64,000 nt of DNA from Mytilisepta virgata (taxonomy: Eukaryota; Mollusca; Bivalvia; Mytilida; Mytilidae). This document shows, in pieces, positions 12,117 to 23,330 of the stretch. How positions within the stretch are numbered: position 1 is the stretch's first letter; each line of letters opens with the position of its first letter. Below the pieces are notes generated by a model that was given only the letters and a program-made list of their open reading frames with translations, did not search any database and was not told the origin of the DNA. A program made the position numbers and the translations under genes. Location of the stretch: NCBI GenBank assembly GCA_028015205.1, contig JAPWFG010000026.1, positions 744,001-808,000 of the forward strand. Reading direction: 5' to 3'.

Positions 12117-12440
12117 ACATGTATACATGTAGGTACCGCTGCTTGTGGACTGCAAGTCCCCTAGAGCATCTCCCGCTCAAAGTTGCTAGTATTTCCATAC
12201 CAGCCACAAACTGATACTTTAAATTTACTGTTATGAAAATGTAAATTTTAGAAATCTAAAAGTGCATATCTCTGTCTTTAACCTGATTAGTCATTTTTTC
12301 ATTTTGGCAGTTTTGAATTTGCTCTTCAAAGTTTTTGATTATTGTTTTGGTTTTCAACATTTTAGGTCTTGATCACAACTGTTGAGTCGTAAACCTACGA
12401 AATGTGTACATCTTGTTCATAAAAATCGTTATCTCATTTG
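12117..12440 (+). repeat. dispersed repeat family D1-like, diverged
   Basis: Landmarks are GTGGACTGCAAGTCCCC, TTGCTAGTATTTCCATAC, then GCTCTTCAAAGTTTTTGATT, TTTTGGTTTTCAA and GTTGAGTCGTAAAC. The same series recurs near 17300, 23270, 25000, 46600, 54080 and 58100, and in reverse near 31700 and 44480. It corresponds loosely to the D1 unit read on its other strand. Confidence 0.6.
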
Positions 12441-15123
12441 GTTTCCTTGCTCACAATAAATTCTAAACAGTTCCATTAAAACAACAATTTCTTTGTTTAA
12501 GAGTTCAGCTTAACCTATTTAGCTTTATACTTTTGTACATTATGCAACGATTCATTGTTCTCACTTGTCAGAATAATCTATGGGATTTTCCGTTCTGGAT
12601 TAACTCATTAAGCTTTCAGTATCCTATCGTCGATATTTTTTAACGATCTTAAAGCACTTTTATTTCGATTTAAACTTCCTGTTAGTTAAGTGCTTAAATG
12701 TACTTTAGCCAATACTGTCTATAATATACTCATAATATTACAATTTTTAAAATTAAACCTAAATAGTCTTTCAGAAACTTAACATTGCATGATCACTAAA
12801 TACATGAAGTAAAAGAATAATGTACTTTATAATATTTATTGTATACATGTATATACTGGGGTCTCACTCTATCGCGACATTTATTTTTTCAAGATGGCGT
12901 CAAAATAACGTTGAAATAACGTTGGTAGCGCGATACAGTGGAACCGGCGATACAGTAGGAACACAGTATACAGTCTCAATATAAACAAATAGCTTGAGCA
13001 ATATATTTAAAAATACACAACATAAGATAGCTGACGCCTGACCAAAACAACATGAGCAATATATACACAAGTACACAATATAAGAGAGCTAACTAAACTG
13101 TTACTGTGTTTCAAACAGAACCTTTGGTAATAGAAAAATTAGTATAATTATGATGGGCGTTTGCATAGAAAATTTGAGACACGTTATAAATCTTTATCGG
13201 TAAATTATAACTTATACAAATTTAATAGTAGTATCATTTGAGTTGGCTGATAATAAAACATTCAGTGAATTTTGTCTGGTCAGTGAAGCTTAGAACCAAT
13301 TAAATCACGAAAAGTGAAATCAACAACCGTACTGAATGCTAAAATAGCCATAAAACGCAGACCATATATGTTTTAAAGTTTTGACACCAATAGAAAATAA
13401 ATTTAATTCCAGTACAAAAGCACTAATCAGCGAGTTGGTGATGCGCTCGGGGGCTAACATCTATCGACGGTTAACGCAACACTATCTCTTTGATAAGAAG
13501 ATATTAAGTACAAGACATTATAAGAATCCAATCTGATGGCATCAGATATATTAGTCATATATTCTTTTGATCTATCTTATATTAATACTGTTACTCGCGA
13601 CCGTATTTTATCGATACATGTTAGCGTAGGCTTTTAACTAATGGCTTTATTAAAAAAAAAAAAAACAATATGCTTTTATTACTGATTAAGTTCGAGTCTA
13701 TATGCAGTCGGATGATTAAGAAAAAGTCACATTTAATTTATCGAAAATATTTTAAAGTGAACAAGAATATCTAGCTGTAAATGAATGAAATGCTCATAGG
13801 GATAAACTAATCCGAGAATTTAAATAAAGGAAATAACAACTGGACATGAAATACTGCACACCTCATATAAGAATCAAGGGTTCTGATTGGTTGATAGAGG
13901 AACTATTCACAACCTTCTCAGAGGGCTATTTGCGAATATGTTGTCGTAACGTATTCATTATCGCCGCGTTTTAGTAAATGATATTCGGTTTAATTAAAGA
14001 GAAAAATCATAAGCGGTCTGTATTTTTGCGAAAAAAACTAGTCTTGAAAGTAAATATCTCGGGATATTTTACCGTCTCTCGACTAGTATTTTTCGGAAAT
14101 ATCCCTTCCGATTATGGTCTATCTGCATATTTAATATTTAACACATCAACTCTTATAAAATTATTCATTTTAATTGTAAAAGAAATAAGAGTATCTTTAA
14201 AAATAGAAAACGTAAATATTGATCTGTATTATTGCCTAGACATTTTATAACGTTGGTGTAATGCCTTTCAGAAGAGGAAGAATAAAAAATCATCGCTTTC
14301 GTGTTCATTTCTTAAAAGTAACAAGCCTTTCCAGCCATCATCCGATAAATTAGCAGATTTAAAAATATGGTGTTTTATACATTTATACTTAAAAGCTTAT
14401 TTACGTTTTCTGTAAGAAATAAATCGACTTTCAAAGAACTACATTTTAATCCATCTTTATAATGCTGAAAATGCTATTAAATTATTGTGTAGTGATATCA
14501 TCGATCGGAATACTATCTTCTTGCTGTGCAAGAAATCTAAGCAAAGCGTTAAAAAGTAATAATTACTAAGATGAAAATTTGTAGAATGAATATAAAAGAA
14601 AATCTTTATAATCCAGTTTTATGGCAACGAAAGGCAAACCTAGAACTAAAAATTATATTAAACGAAAAAAAGCAGCCTTGACATATTTTTCTGAAAATTT
14701 TCCAGTTAGTTTAAATTATGTTTTGTCATTCTTTGCCGTTTTAATATTGCTTTCAACATATGGTTCTGCCAATAAAGATTCTGTTACATGCGATGTTTGC
14801 TGAGACACTGGGTTGTATTATTCAAGAAAGGAATAAGTACGTTAACTAAGAGACATGAGTAGGTAGTTTATAAGGACAATGAATACATGTTGATTCTGTA
14901 TCTATATTATGGACCATGAATGCAGCTTTAACAGTTCTAGTTGGCAGGTATTTTGCTTATATCATATATTTATAGTGAAATACATACATTTTTAATATAC
15001 ATTATACACGTCTTTGCAAGACCTGTATCACATAATCTATATCGCATATCCTATAGCGCACCCTAAACCGATATCGCACGCCTACTGGGAACACACTTTT
15101 ATTGTTGAAATATACGATATAAA
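12441..15123. other. unannotated AT-rich DNA
   Basis: No gene is evident. The plus ORF at 13978-14250 (90 residues) and the small ORF at 14621-14803 (60 residues, one hydrophobic stretch) have no family I recognise. A segment near 12850-12970 has short repeated words such as ATAACGTTG and GCGATACAGT. Confidence 0.5.
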
Positions 15124-15262
15124 GAATAATACATGGTCAAACCTATATCACATGCTATATCAACCCTAGACCAATATCACACCTCAGGCAGAAGGCCCTC
15201 GAGTGATATTGGGTACTCGGGTTGATATAGCATGTAAAATAGGTTTTGACATGTATTATTCC
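15124..15262. mobile_element. foldback element, 139 bp
   Basis: Two arms of about 57 bases pair with few mismatches: GAATAATACATGGTCAAACC at the left outer end and its complement at the right outer end. The loop near 15181-15202 is GC-rich and contains GGCCCTCGAG. No flanking duplication was identified. Confidence 0.75.
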
Positions 15263-15399
15263 CCATATAACCAAAGTGACTCCTTTGTAGTGTGTATTGC
15301 TATAGATGATTGAGTACCCATATATCAATACTACAACTGCTGCATTGTCAGTGTCTTTTCCAAGTCATCCTATCCTGATTCTGTTAATTTTATGTATTT

Positions 15400-15615
15400 G
15401 TTTGTGCCAATAATTGATGTATACCATCGCTGACCTTACTTGTAAAAGTTTTATTAGTTACCTAAATAAATGTAGTGTATACAGGGCTTGCGATTGGATG
15501 CCAATAATTGATATACTCCATCGTTGACCTTTCCTGTTTTCTTTTTTTTTTTTTTTATTATTAATTTCCTAATAGTGCATAAAGGGCATGAGATTGGATG
15601 TCATTAATTGATCAT
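15400..15615 (+). repeat. imperfect tandem repeat, about 100-bp period
   Basis: The words GCCAATAATTGATGTAT, GCCAATAATTGATATACT and TCATTAATTGATCATG recur with similar flanks (CATCGCTGACC, CATCGTTGACC; GCGATTGGATG, GAGATTGGATG). Copy number is two to three and the copies are diverged. Confidence 0.55.
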
Positions 15616-15884
15616 GTTAACTCTAAAATATAATAGTGCATATGAAATCAATATCAACACAAGATAGTATTTTGCCTTCATACGAAATAAAACGAGAAAG
15701 CAAAACTAAAGCAGTAGTTATTTGATTATGCCAATAGGCAGTTAATGACCTCAGGTTCTCCAGAATGGTAAAATTGCAATTACCAAATTTTTATATACAG
15801 ATCCACTGAAACGATTTGCATAAATATGCATTGTGTCAATTTAAGGTTCTTAAGAACTTACTCTTCCAATAGGCTGTTATTTAT

Positions 15885-16425
15885 GTTTTAAGCATATGTA
15901 TATATAAATTTTGTATTAAATAATAATATACATTTATTGTATAGCAACGTAATATTCCCTTTATAACATAACCAAAAATTAGCGTGCAATATTCGCCGAT
16001 ATTGCAAGGAGAGCAATACTGCATTGAAAAGACGATGTTTTTGATAGTTGTTCGGGTTATTTCCGGGATCTGGGTGGTGTTGCCATACAATAAAAGGGTT
16101 ATTGCACGAACATGGGAAATATTGTCCCTCGTAGAATATTAAATCGCACTCGCAAGCTCGTGCAATATTACATGCTACTCGGGACAATAGTTCCCATTAT
16201 CGGCAATTCGTACATATTTCCTTTTTGCCTAATATTTTCGTTTATCGCATACAGGCAGTATCACTGAAAATATTAGGCAATACATTGTGTGACGTAATGC
16301 CGAAGGAGCTACTTCCTGATCGTCCAATCAAAATTAATTAAGGAAATTATCGATGACAAGCATTCACTGTCAAGGATGTGTTTCAAAATGATGTCACGCG
16401 CCAATGATTGGTAAACCACATTAAA
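15885..16425 (-). mobile_element. dispersed palindromic element P, copy 1
   Basis: The part from about 16195 to 16425 is the reverse complement of the element at 31018-31372. Shared landmarks are TCGGCAATTCGTACATATTT, a 14-bp inverted repeat TGCCTAATATTTTC/GAAAATATTAGGCA, GTGACGTAATGC, and CAAAATGATGTCACGCGCCA. Upstream, from 15980, lie further GC-rich inverted words around CTCGCAAGCTCGTGC. The far end expected from copy 2 appears instead at 16649-16701, after an intervening segment. Confidence 0.6.
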
Positions 16426-16573
16426 AACGTCTATGAAAAATAGTACACATTAAAATTAGTTGAAAAAGTGATATTTTTCAGAAAAAAAATGAATACCGAT
16501 AAACATAATAATACAGAACAACAGAATAATAGGTAGTTTCGTTTTTGATACTGACTAGAATAATACAGAATAA

Positions 16574-16701
16574 CAGAATAAGAGGTAGTTTCGTTTTTGA
16601 TACTGACTATATCATGTGGAATATCAAAACTCGCCCTTCGGGCTCGTCTAGATATTCCACATGTTATAGTCAGTATCAAAAACGAAACTACCTATTATTC
16701 T
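16574..16701. mobile_element. foldback element, 128 bp
   Basis: Arms of about 51 bases pair almost perfectly (AGAATAAGAGGTAGTTTCGT at the left outer end). The loop holds CTCGCCCTTCGGGCTCG, itself a small hairpin. A partial third arm copy sits just to the left at 16525-16556. The outer arm sequence also starts element P copy 2 at 31018. Confidence 0.8.
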
Positions 16702-17224
16702 ATATGTATTCGTGCAATAACCCTGTAGTGTTATATCTGCAAAAATCATTTGTACAGCTGTCATTGTTGTTCTTAATCTTAAAACATCTTCTAAAATAAG
16801 CTATATTATCAAACACTATGCGAAAATAAACTAAAAACTGTCCATCTAATACATTAATTGTACAACAGGTCATTAATGTAGGTTTAAAACAGAAAAAAAA
16901 ACAGTATAAAACAGCTTGGACGCTGGTCTTAGTACAACACTGTGTACTTCTGATAAGTCAAAAAGTTTGTTTTCATGACAATTTTTATTCGTTAACATGT
17001 TAAAAGTTTAAATTCATTAAAGGAAATGATAAAGATTTAGTTGGCATATTTGTGTAAGATGTATAATGAATATTGATCCAGTCTGAAGCCCTCGCACAAT
17101 ATTGTGGTCTCTGCTATCGCACAGCTTACAGTGTTGTGTTAGATTAATATAGGTATCATACATAATACAAAACATACTAATAACCATTGATATAGTGTTT
17201 ATTATTTGTTATCAAGCAATTTTC
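16702..17224. other. unannotated AT-rich DNA
   Basis: I see nothing with recognisable boundaries or coding character. Confidence 0.5.
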
Positions 17225-17450
17225 AACCCCTTCTTTGCATTCAACACCATTTCAATGCTTATTAAATGGGCGTTCTTCTGAAAGTTATAGTAATACTGGT
17301 TTTATTACTATTTTCAGTCTTCCAAATTTTGATTACTGTTGCAGTTTTCAAACTTTTTCTCCTTGGGCACAACTGATGAGTCGTAAAAGTGTACATTTGG
17401 TGAATCAAAATTGGTATCACAAAATTTGTTTTATAGATCCTGTTTGTTTT
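17225..17450 (+). repeat. dispersed repeat family D1-like, diverged
   Basis: It contains CTGATGAGTCGTAAAAGTG, then TTGGTGAATCAAAATTGGTA, preceded by TTTTGATTACTGTTGCAGTT. This is the same landmark series as at 12270-12440 and 24935-25110. Confidence 0.6.
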
Positions 17451-17954
17451 AATGGAAACATTTTAACCTGATTCTAAAAAGCTTCGGGCATAGTTTGTAA
17501 ATTGATACAGCATCTGTTTTATGACTATTCATGTTTGTCAGTGAGTCATATCACAGAAGGGTCAATTAATCACAAAATGACGAACTCGATTTTTGTATTT
17601 TTGCATTATTCAGGAAGAAGATTGGAAGGGTTGATAACATACTAATAACATACACAATAAATGATGAACAGTTATAAACAGAAAAACTGCCTAAGTATTT
17701 AAATTGATAAAAATATCTAAGATATAAAAATGTAAAGACAACTGCAATGAGGGAACTTACCATTTGACTAAACAAGGAAACGGTTAATTAGATCTTTCGT
17801 TCAATGTCTGCCATCGGTGCTTTTAGACGCTACAAAATTAGTCCAGCTGTCTACGTGCATGCTTGTCGTTATATGATTTGCTTTGGTATTTAGACATCTT
17901 GTATATAAAGACTTACCCAGCTTATGATCCGTATGTCCAAATAGACAAAAAACG
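17451..17954. other. unannotated AT-rich DNA
   Basis: No recognisable element or gene. A minus ORF at 17566-17775 is hydrophobic but has no recognisable family. Confidence 0.5.
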
Positions 17955-18812
17955 GACTAAAGGCTCTTAAGAGCCTGTATCGCTCACCTGGAGTTAACTT
18001 TTCCAACTTGAGCAGGTCCAGAAATTTAGGTGTAGCAGTCATCTTCAGTTGGTTGGTTTTCCTATAAGGTCCGATGTTAAACTAAGTTCGGCTGTGGCGG
18101 GTATTTAATCGACAGTCAGGATCATTAGACACAATTCTGAAAGAAGTCTATCTGAAGGACCATTAGTGCCAAGTGTTGTTCCAAATGGCCATGATATCAA
18201 GATGTGCAAATTAATTTTTCCCACAGGGTCCTGTGTTAAACTAAGTTCGACTGTGGCGGTCATCTTGTTTGACAGTCCGGGTCATCGGATAATTTTGAAA
18301 GAGGATCATATAAGGATTATTGCTGCCGAGGGTGCTTCCAATTGGCCAAGTGGTTTCAGACAAGTAGATTTTAAATGGAAGGGTTGAATATTACCAATAT
18401 TTAAGCTAACAGAACGGATCATAGGACACAATACTGAAAGAGAAGATTCTAAGGACCATTGCGACCATGTTTGGTTTTAATTGGCGAAGTGGTTTCAGAA
18501 AGAGGACCAACTAAAAACTATTGCTGCCAAATTTGGTTCCATCTGGTCATTTAGTTTCAAAGGAGAAGATTTATTACATTCACCCCCTTTGTTCTATTTT
18601 TAGTAACAGCTATGTCACAGTTGGAAGTCGGGGATGCCGGACACACTTTTGAAAGCGGGCAACTCAAGGGCCATCCCACCAAAGTTTGATCCCAATTGTC
18701 TCAATGGTTTCAGACGGAAAGGTCTTTAAAGTTTACGCCCGACGACGCCGGACAACAGACGCCAAGTGATCGCAATAGCTCACTCAAATGGCCCTATATG
18801 CCAGGTGAGATA
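17955..18812 (+). repeat. dispersed repeat with internal subrepeats
   Basis: It starts with the palindrome GGCTCTTAAGAGCC followed by CGCTCACCTGG, and ends with CCAGGTGAG, so the ends are short inverted repeats. Inside, a block recurs two to three times with the words GTTAAACTAAGTTCG, CTGTGGCGG, GACAGTC and CCAAGTG. Sequence of this type is common in mussel genomes in my recollection, but its class is unclear. Confidence 0.6.
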
Positions 18813-18935
18813 ATAACAGGAAAGGTCAACAATGAAACCGTGCAATCAATAAACAACCGACAAACCCTCAGATTAAAGTAACAAAAGAGCGCAAAACACC
18901 AACATAGAAACAACAAAGAGTCAAGATAATCTGTC
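18800..18935 (-). repeat. dispersed repeat family D2, copy 2
   Basis: Reverse-oriented relative of 1530-1722: GGTCAACAATGAAACC, CAAAAGAGCGCAAAACACC and CAAAGAGTCAAGATA appear in the expected order. Confidence 0.55.
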
Positions 18936-18993
18936 CTGGAACAGACATTACTAGTGTTTTTGTGATACCCTAACCTAACACATATTCGATACC

Positions 18994-19225
18994 AGGCGAG
19001 TGGTCTAGGTAGTTCGCCATGACTACTAATGATCACTAGCCTGTCAACGCTGAGGTTGCGAGTTCGAATCTCACCTGTGGCGGAGTGTGTTCGACTCTGA
19101 TCTTAATTGACAAGGATTGCCAATTTTCCTACCGAAGGTCGGTGGTTCTCTCCGGGTACTCCGGCTTCATCCACCAGTAAAAACTGGCCGCCGCGAAATA
19201 GCCAATGTGCTGAAAACGGAGTAAA
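18994..19225 (+). mobile_element. SINE family A, 5'-truncated
   Basis: It begins within the A box (GGCGAGTGGTCTAGG) and closely matches the full copy at 5067-5329 through GTGCTGAAAACGG. It lacks the AACA tail: at about 19225 it changes directly into the reverse complement of the retroelement 3' tail. Confidence 0.85.
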
Positions 19226-20103
19226 CGGGAAGACAAATAAACAACCACAAGCACAAAAAAAAATAAACACAGAAAACGAAAAAAACAATGAACAACACGA
19301 ACTCTTATAAAAACCAGGAGTGAACCCAGGTGCTCCGGAAGGGTAAGCAGTTCCTGCTCCGTATACGACACCCGTCGTGAAGTTCAACACAGTCAATGCG
19401 GTGGAAGTCACGAATTGGTGGAGGCACATGAAATATTACGACAGTGGGAACAGGTCCAACACCATCTTAGATATTGGAACACTGTAACGGTCAATCAATT
19501 CGTGATGACGACCGTAAAATTTCCGAAGTGATGACATCATCTTATCCCTGATAAAACCCTGGTTAAGAAGCTTTTGTGACAGCAGTAACCCTCTTTGTCG
19601 AAAGTCATGGTAACTCACGCATGCCTTTGAAGGGGGCACTACAGTAAATAGCTGGCGCAATTTCGACAGAGTACGAAAGTAGTACAAAATAATTCCTATG
19701 GGTTTCGGCGTCGATATGTCACAACTAATGCCACAATCTAAAGCATAAACAAGTGAATTTATTCTGGAAAGGAATGAATACCCTACGAAATACACTTTAC
19801 GGCATGTCAATAACCCTTAACAGTTTCGAGAACTGGACATATTAATGCGCCTGTAATTCCCGGTATTCAGTTTGAAGTGATGGGGCAAATTTTCACCGGG
19901 AAATTTGAAACGAGAAAAAATTTCTTATTTGGTAAACAATGTACTGTTCAAGTACAATTTTCTAAGACAGCTTTTATTTGAAAAACATGTCAATATATTG
20001 CCCGACTTGGGAAAATTCATTTTATATTTTTCCCTAATTTTTGAAAATGACGAATTTAACATTGAAGTAAACGGGGGATCGATTTAGTGGTGTGCCTTCT
20101 TAA

Positions 20104-20946
20104 GAGAATCTAAATAAAGACTAATTACATGGATATTTTTATTTATTTCCAAAGTTCTCGGTAAGAAACGATAAATAAACAAATTTCTTTTAAAATTAAA
20201 CGACCGTTTAAAAAGGGGGGAGGTAAAAAATGCCGACTCAGCACTTAGAGTAAATTTGATGTACTCCAGAATTCAAGGTGCCAAACTGAAAGAAAATAGA
20301 AGTAAATATGAAAATTTTTGACATTAAATAAAAGCACGGTGTATTCTTCACTTTCAGTAATTTTATTGTGCACTTTTTGACTCTGATAAATTGAGCACAC
20401 GCAATTTACGAACACTCGTTTTTTTCCTATATTCCAGAAAGCGTGAAAAATCCCAATTTTTGAAATTTGATCCATTTGACCTCAATATCTGCCATAAGAC
20501 TACATGTCTGTTAAAATATGTTAGGCAATTGTCCAGTGCGTATTATTGAGAAAATATAATTGGAACACCGTTTGGCAATGATCGTGAAATGGCAATTTCT
20601 AAAACCTGGATCGGTCACATTTTAGGGTGCCTATCTAATGTTTCAGCTATTTTCTACCGAAAACATCCGAAAACGGGGGATATTGGGTAGCAGAAGACAA
20701 GAAAAGGTAGATGTCGGTGTGAAAATGTGATAATAATCACAAAACTGTATATTTTTAGTTTCTGAATAATGAGATAAAAAGGGGTGAAAATCGACCAAAA
20801 TTCAGGGAGGGGGTAGACTCAAGAAAATATTTTTTCAGAGGTTAATAAAACTCAATTTCTAATAAAATTGTGTTATCAAACACCCAAAATGGTCCCTCTT
20901 TCTATACCAGCCGTGAAATTAAAATTCCTCAAAATCTAGGGGTACC
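20104..20946. repeat. module Y, first copy (843 bp)
   Basis: Bounded by TTAA on both sides. The ends (GAGAATCTAAATAAAG and CTAGGGGTACC) are not inverted repeats. The 76-residue minus ORF at 20245-20475 recurs identically in the second copy only because the DNA is duplicated; it has no recognisable domain. Y could be a satellite monomer with an 847-bp period or captured genomic DNA. Confidence 0.8.
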
Positions 20947-20950
20947 TTAA

Positions 20951-21793
20951 GAGAATCTAAATAAAGACTAATTACATGGATATTTTTATTTATTTCCAAA
21001 GTTCTCGGTAAGAAACGATAAATAAACAAATTTCTTTTAAAATTAAACGACCGTTTAAAAAGGGGGGAGGTAAAAAATGCCGACTCAGCACTTAGAGTAA
21101 ATTTGATGTACTCCAGAATTCAAGGTGCCAAACTGAAAGAAAATAGAAGTAAATATGAAAATTTTTGACATTAAATAAAAGCACGGTGTATTCTTCACTT
21201 TCAGTAATTTTATTGTGCACTTTTTGACTCTGATAAATTGAGCACACGCAATTTACGAACACTCGTTTTTTTCCTATATTCCAGAAAGCGTGAAAAATCC
21301 CAATTTTTGAAATTTGATCCATTTGACCTCAATATCTGCCATAAGACTACATGTCTGTTAAAATATGTTAGGCAATTGTCCAGTGCGTATTATTGAGAAA
21401 ATATAATTGGAACACCGTTTGGCAATGATCGTGAAATGGCAATTTCTAAAACCTGGATCGGTCACATTTTAGGGTGCCTATCTAATGTTTCAGCTATTTT
21501 CTACCGAAAACATCCGAAAACGGGGGATATTGGGTAGCAGAAGACAAGAAAAGGTAGATGTCGGTGTGAAAATGTGATAATAATCACAAAACTGTATATT
21601 TTTAGTTTCTGAATAATGAGATAAAAAGGGGTGAAAATCGACCAAAATTCAGGGAGGGGGTAGACTCAAGAAAATATTTTTTCAGAGGTTAATAAAACTC
21701 AATTTCTAATAAAATTGTGTTATCAAACACCCAAAATGGTCCCTCTTTCTATACCAGCCGTGAAATTAAAATTCCTCAAAATCTAGGGGTACC
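20951..21793. repeat. module Y', second copy (843 bp)
   Basis: Direct repeat of 20104-20946 at an offset of 847 bp. I found no difference in the stretches compared by eye. It is followed by TTAA and then module X'. Confidence 0.85.
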
Positions 21794-23194
21794 TTAAGGG
21801 GGCACTACAGTAAATAGCTGGCGCAATTTCGACAGAGTACGAAAGTAGTATAAAATAATTCCTATGGGTTTCGGCGTCGATATGTCACAACTAATGCCAC
21901 AATCTAAAGCATAAACAAGTGAATTTATTCTGGAAAGGAATGAATACCCTACGAAATACACTTTACGGCATGTCAATAACCCTTAACAGTTTCGAGAACT
22001 GGACATATTAATGCGCCTGTAATTTCCGGTATTCAGTTTGAAGTGATGGGGCAAATTTTCACCGGGAAATTTGAAACGAGAAAAAATTTCTTATTTGGTA
22101 AACAATGTACTGTTCAAGTACAATTTTCTAAGACAGCTTTTATTTGAAAAACATGTCAATATATTGCCCGACTTGGGAAAATTCATTTTATATTTTTCCC
22201 TAATTTTTGAAAATGACGAATTTAACATTGAAGTAAACGGGGGATCGATTTAGTGGTGTGCCTTCTGAAAATCGGATAAGTTGAGAAACGTAGACGCCAT
22301 ATAAATAAATGTCTTATCCTCAAAATTGTAATATTGACTGAAAGAGGATAGATTTTAGTTTTAAAAAATACGAAAACATTAACTGATTTTGCTTCTGACA
22401 AGTAATAGGAGGTCATAAACTGGGACTTGTGAATTGACATGTGGTGTGTAAAACTTTGACAGTGATAATCGGCACCTGCACTGGTAAGTTAAATTGCGAA
22501 AAAAAAGAGCCGGAAAAGTAAACCTTTTTTCCCCACATATGTAATGGAATTTTATGCAGAATCTGAAAAATTAAGTCTCAATTGGATTGAAACGCTGCAT
22601 CAGACCTCAATTTTAAGCCGAAGTGGAGTGAAATTTAACATTTTTAAAGCTTTTTTTATGGAAATTTTTGAAATGTTGCTATGCCAACTAGGTTTTCATG
22701 GATATTTTTTTTTTTTATCATGATTGAAAAAATGCTAACATAATGGCCTTTCAGAATAAATATATATGTATATGGGTATTATTTACTCTGAAGATGGCAA
22801 AAGACCATGACATTTGTTAGCTCACTTCACATAGAAAATGGTACTATTAATTTGTGGAGTGCAACCCAAATATGAAGCGGACTTTAGTGTATCTGTAGTA
22901 TCCTTAATTTCAAGCTCACTGGGGTAGATTAGATGTAGAAAGTCTGGGAATTTGTCGTTATTTAACGACAGCACATCATCTATATAACGAAAAGTGAAAT
23001 TAAAGGATTGGGCTAGTTTCTTTTTGTTTTCACATAGTAACCCTTGAATGAAGTCCGCTTCATAAGAGTACAGAAACAGATCGCCGAGGAGAGGAGCACA
23101 GTTGGCTCCCATTGGAATGCCGATTGTTTGTTGAAAAATTAGACCGCCAAATTCAACAAACATGTTAATTTTGTAAAAACTACGTATCTCCCTC

Positions 23195-23330
23195 GTGCGA
23201 AGCTAGCTATTTTGATGGTTTCGGTTTTATATTTTTGTGTAATTTTGGTATTTGAATTTGCTCTTCAACGTTTTGGGATTTTTGGGTTATCATCATTTTA
23301 GGTTTGAGCATTACTGATGAGTCATCTCGG
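23195..23330 (+). repeat. dispersed repeat family D1-like fragment
   Basis: Landmarks are TATCTCCCTCGTGCGAAGCT, TTGCTCTTCAACGTTTTGGG and CTGATGAGTC. It abuts the 5' (right) end of the RT fragment. Confidence 0.55.

Larger units (their letters stand above)
19632..22265. mobile_element. modular insertion X-Y-Y-X flanked by TGAA
   Basis: The 2,634-bp insertion consists of four directly repeated modules: X 19632-20099, Y 20104-20946, Y' 20951-21793 and X' 21798-22265. The three internal joints are each exactly TTAA. The outer flanks are both TGAA (19628-19631 and 22266-22269), a target duplication confirmed by the restored RT frame. X has imperfect TIRs at its own ends (GGGGGCACTACAGTAAAT against GAAGGCACACCACTAAAT, 13 of 18 matching). 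X and X' differ at only a couple of bases I could find, and Y and Y' look identical. No transposase is present. It could be a composite unit moved by the outer ends of two X MITEs, or an LTR-like element. Confidence 0.85.
19226..23163 (-). pseudogene. reverse-transcriptase retroelement, decayed and interrupted
   Basis: Read on the minus strand, 23163-22822 encodes an RT core with FQQTIGIPMGANCAPLL and the catalytic FRYIDDV motif. A degraded stretch follows at 22440-22266. After a 2.63-kb insertion (19632-22265) the C-terminal part resumes at 19631-19436, with the landmarks SSLRKFYGRHHEL and DRYSVPISKM. A 3' untranslated tail follows to about 19226. Leaving out the insertion and one TGAA puts both sides back in a single frame across the join. 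Stops and frame breaks near 22270-22820 show the copy was already dead, and 22445-22820 may hold a second insertion. The RT motifs suit Penelope-like or related retroelements; the exact clade is uncertain. Confidence 0.85.

Noticed and set aside
20245..21322. Identical 76-residue minus ORFs in both Y modules as a conserved gene
   Set aside because: The identity reflects duplicated DNA, not selection, and no domain or start context supports it.
19632..22265. Simple LTR retrotransposon (X as LTR)
   Set aside because: Not fully excluded, but X lacks TG...CA ends, has TIR-like ends of its own, and the interior is two copies of one unit with TTAA joints and no coding sequence.
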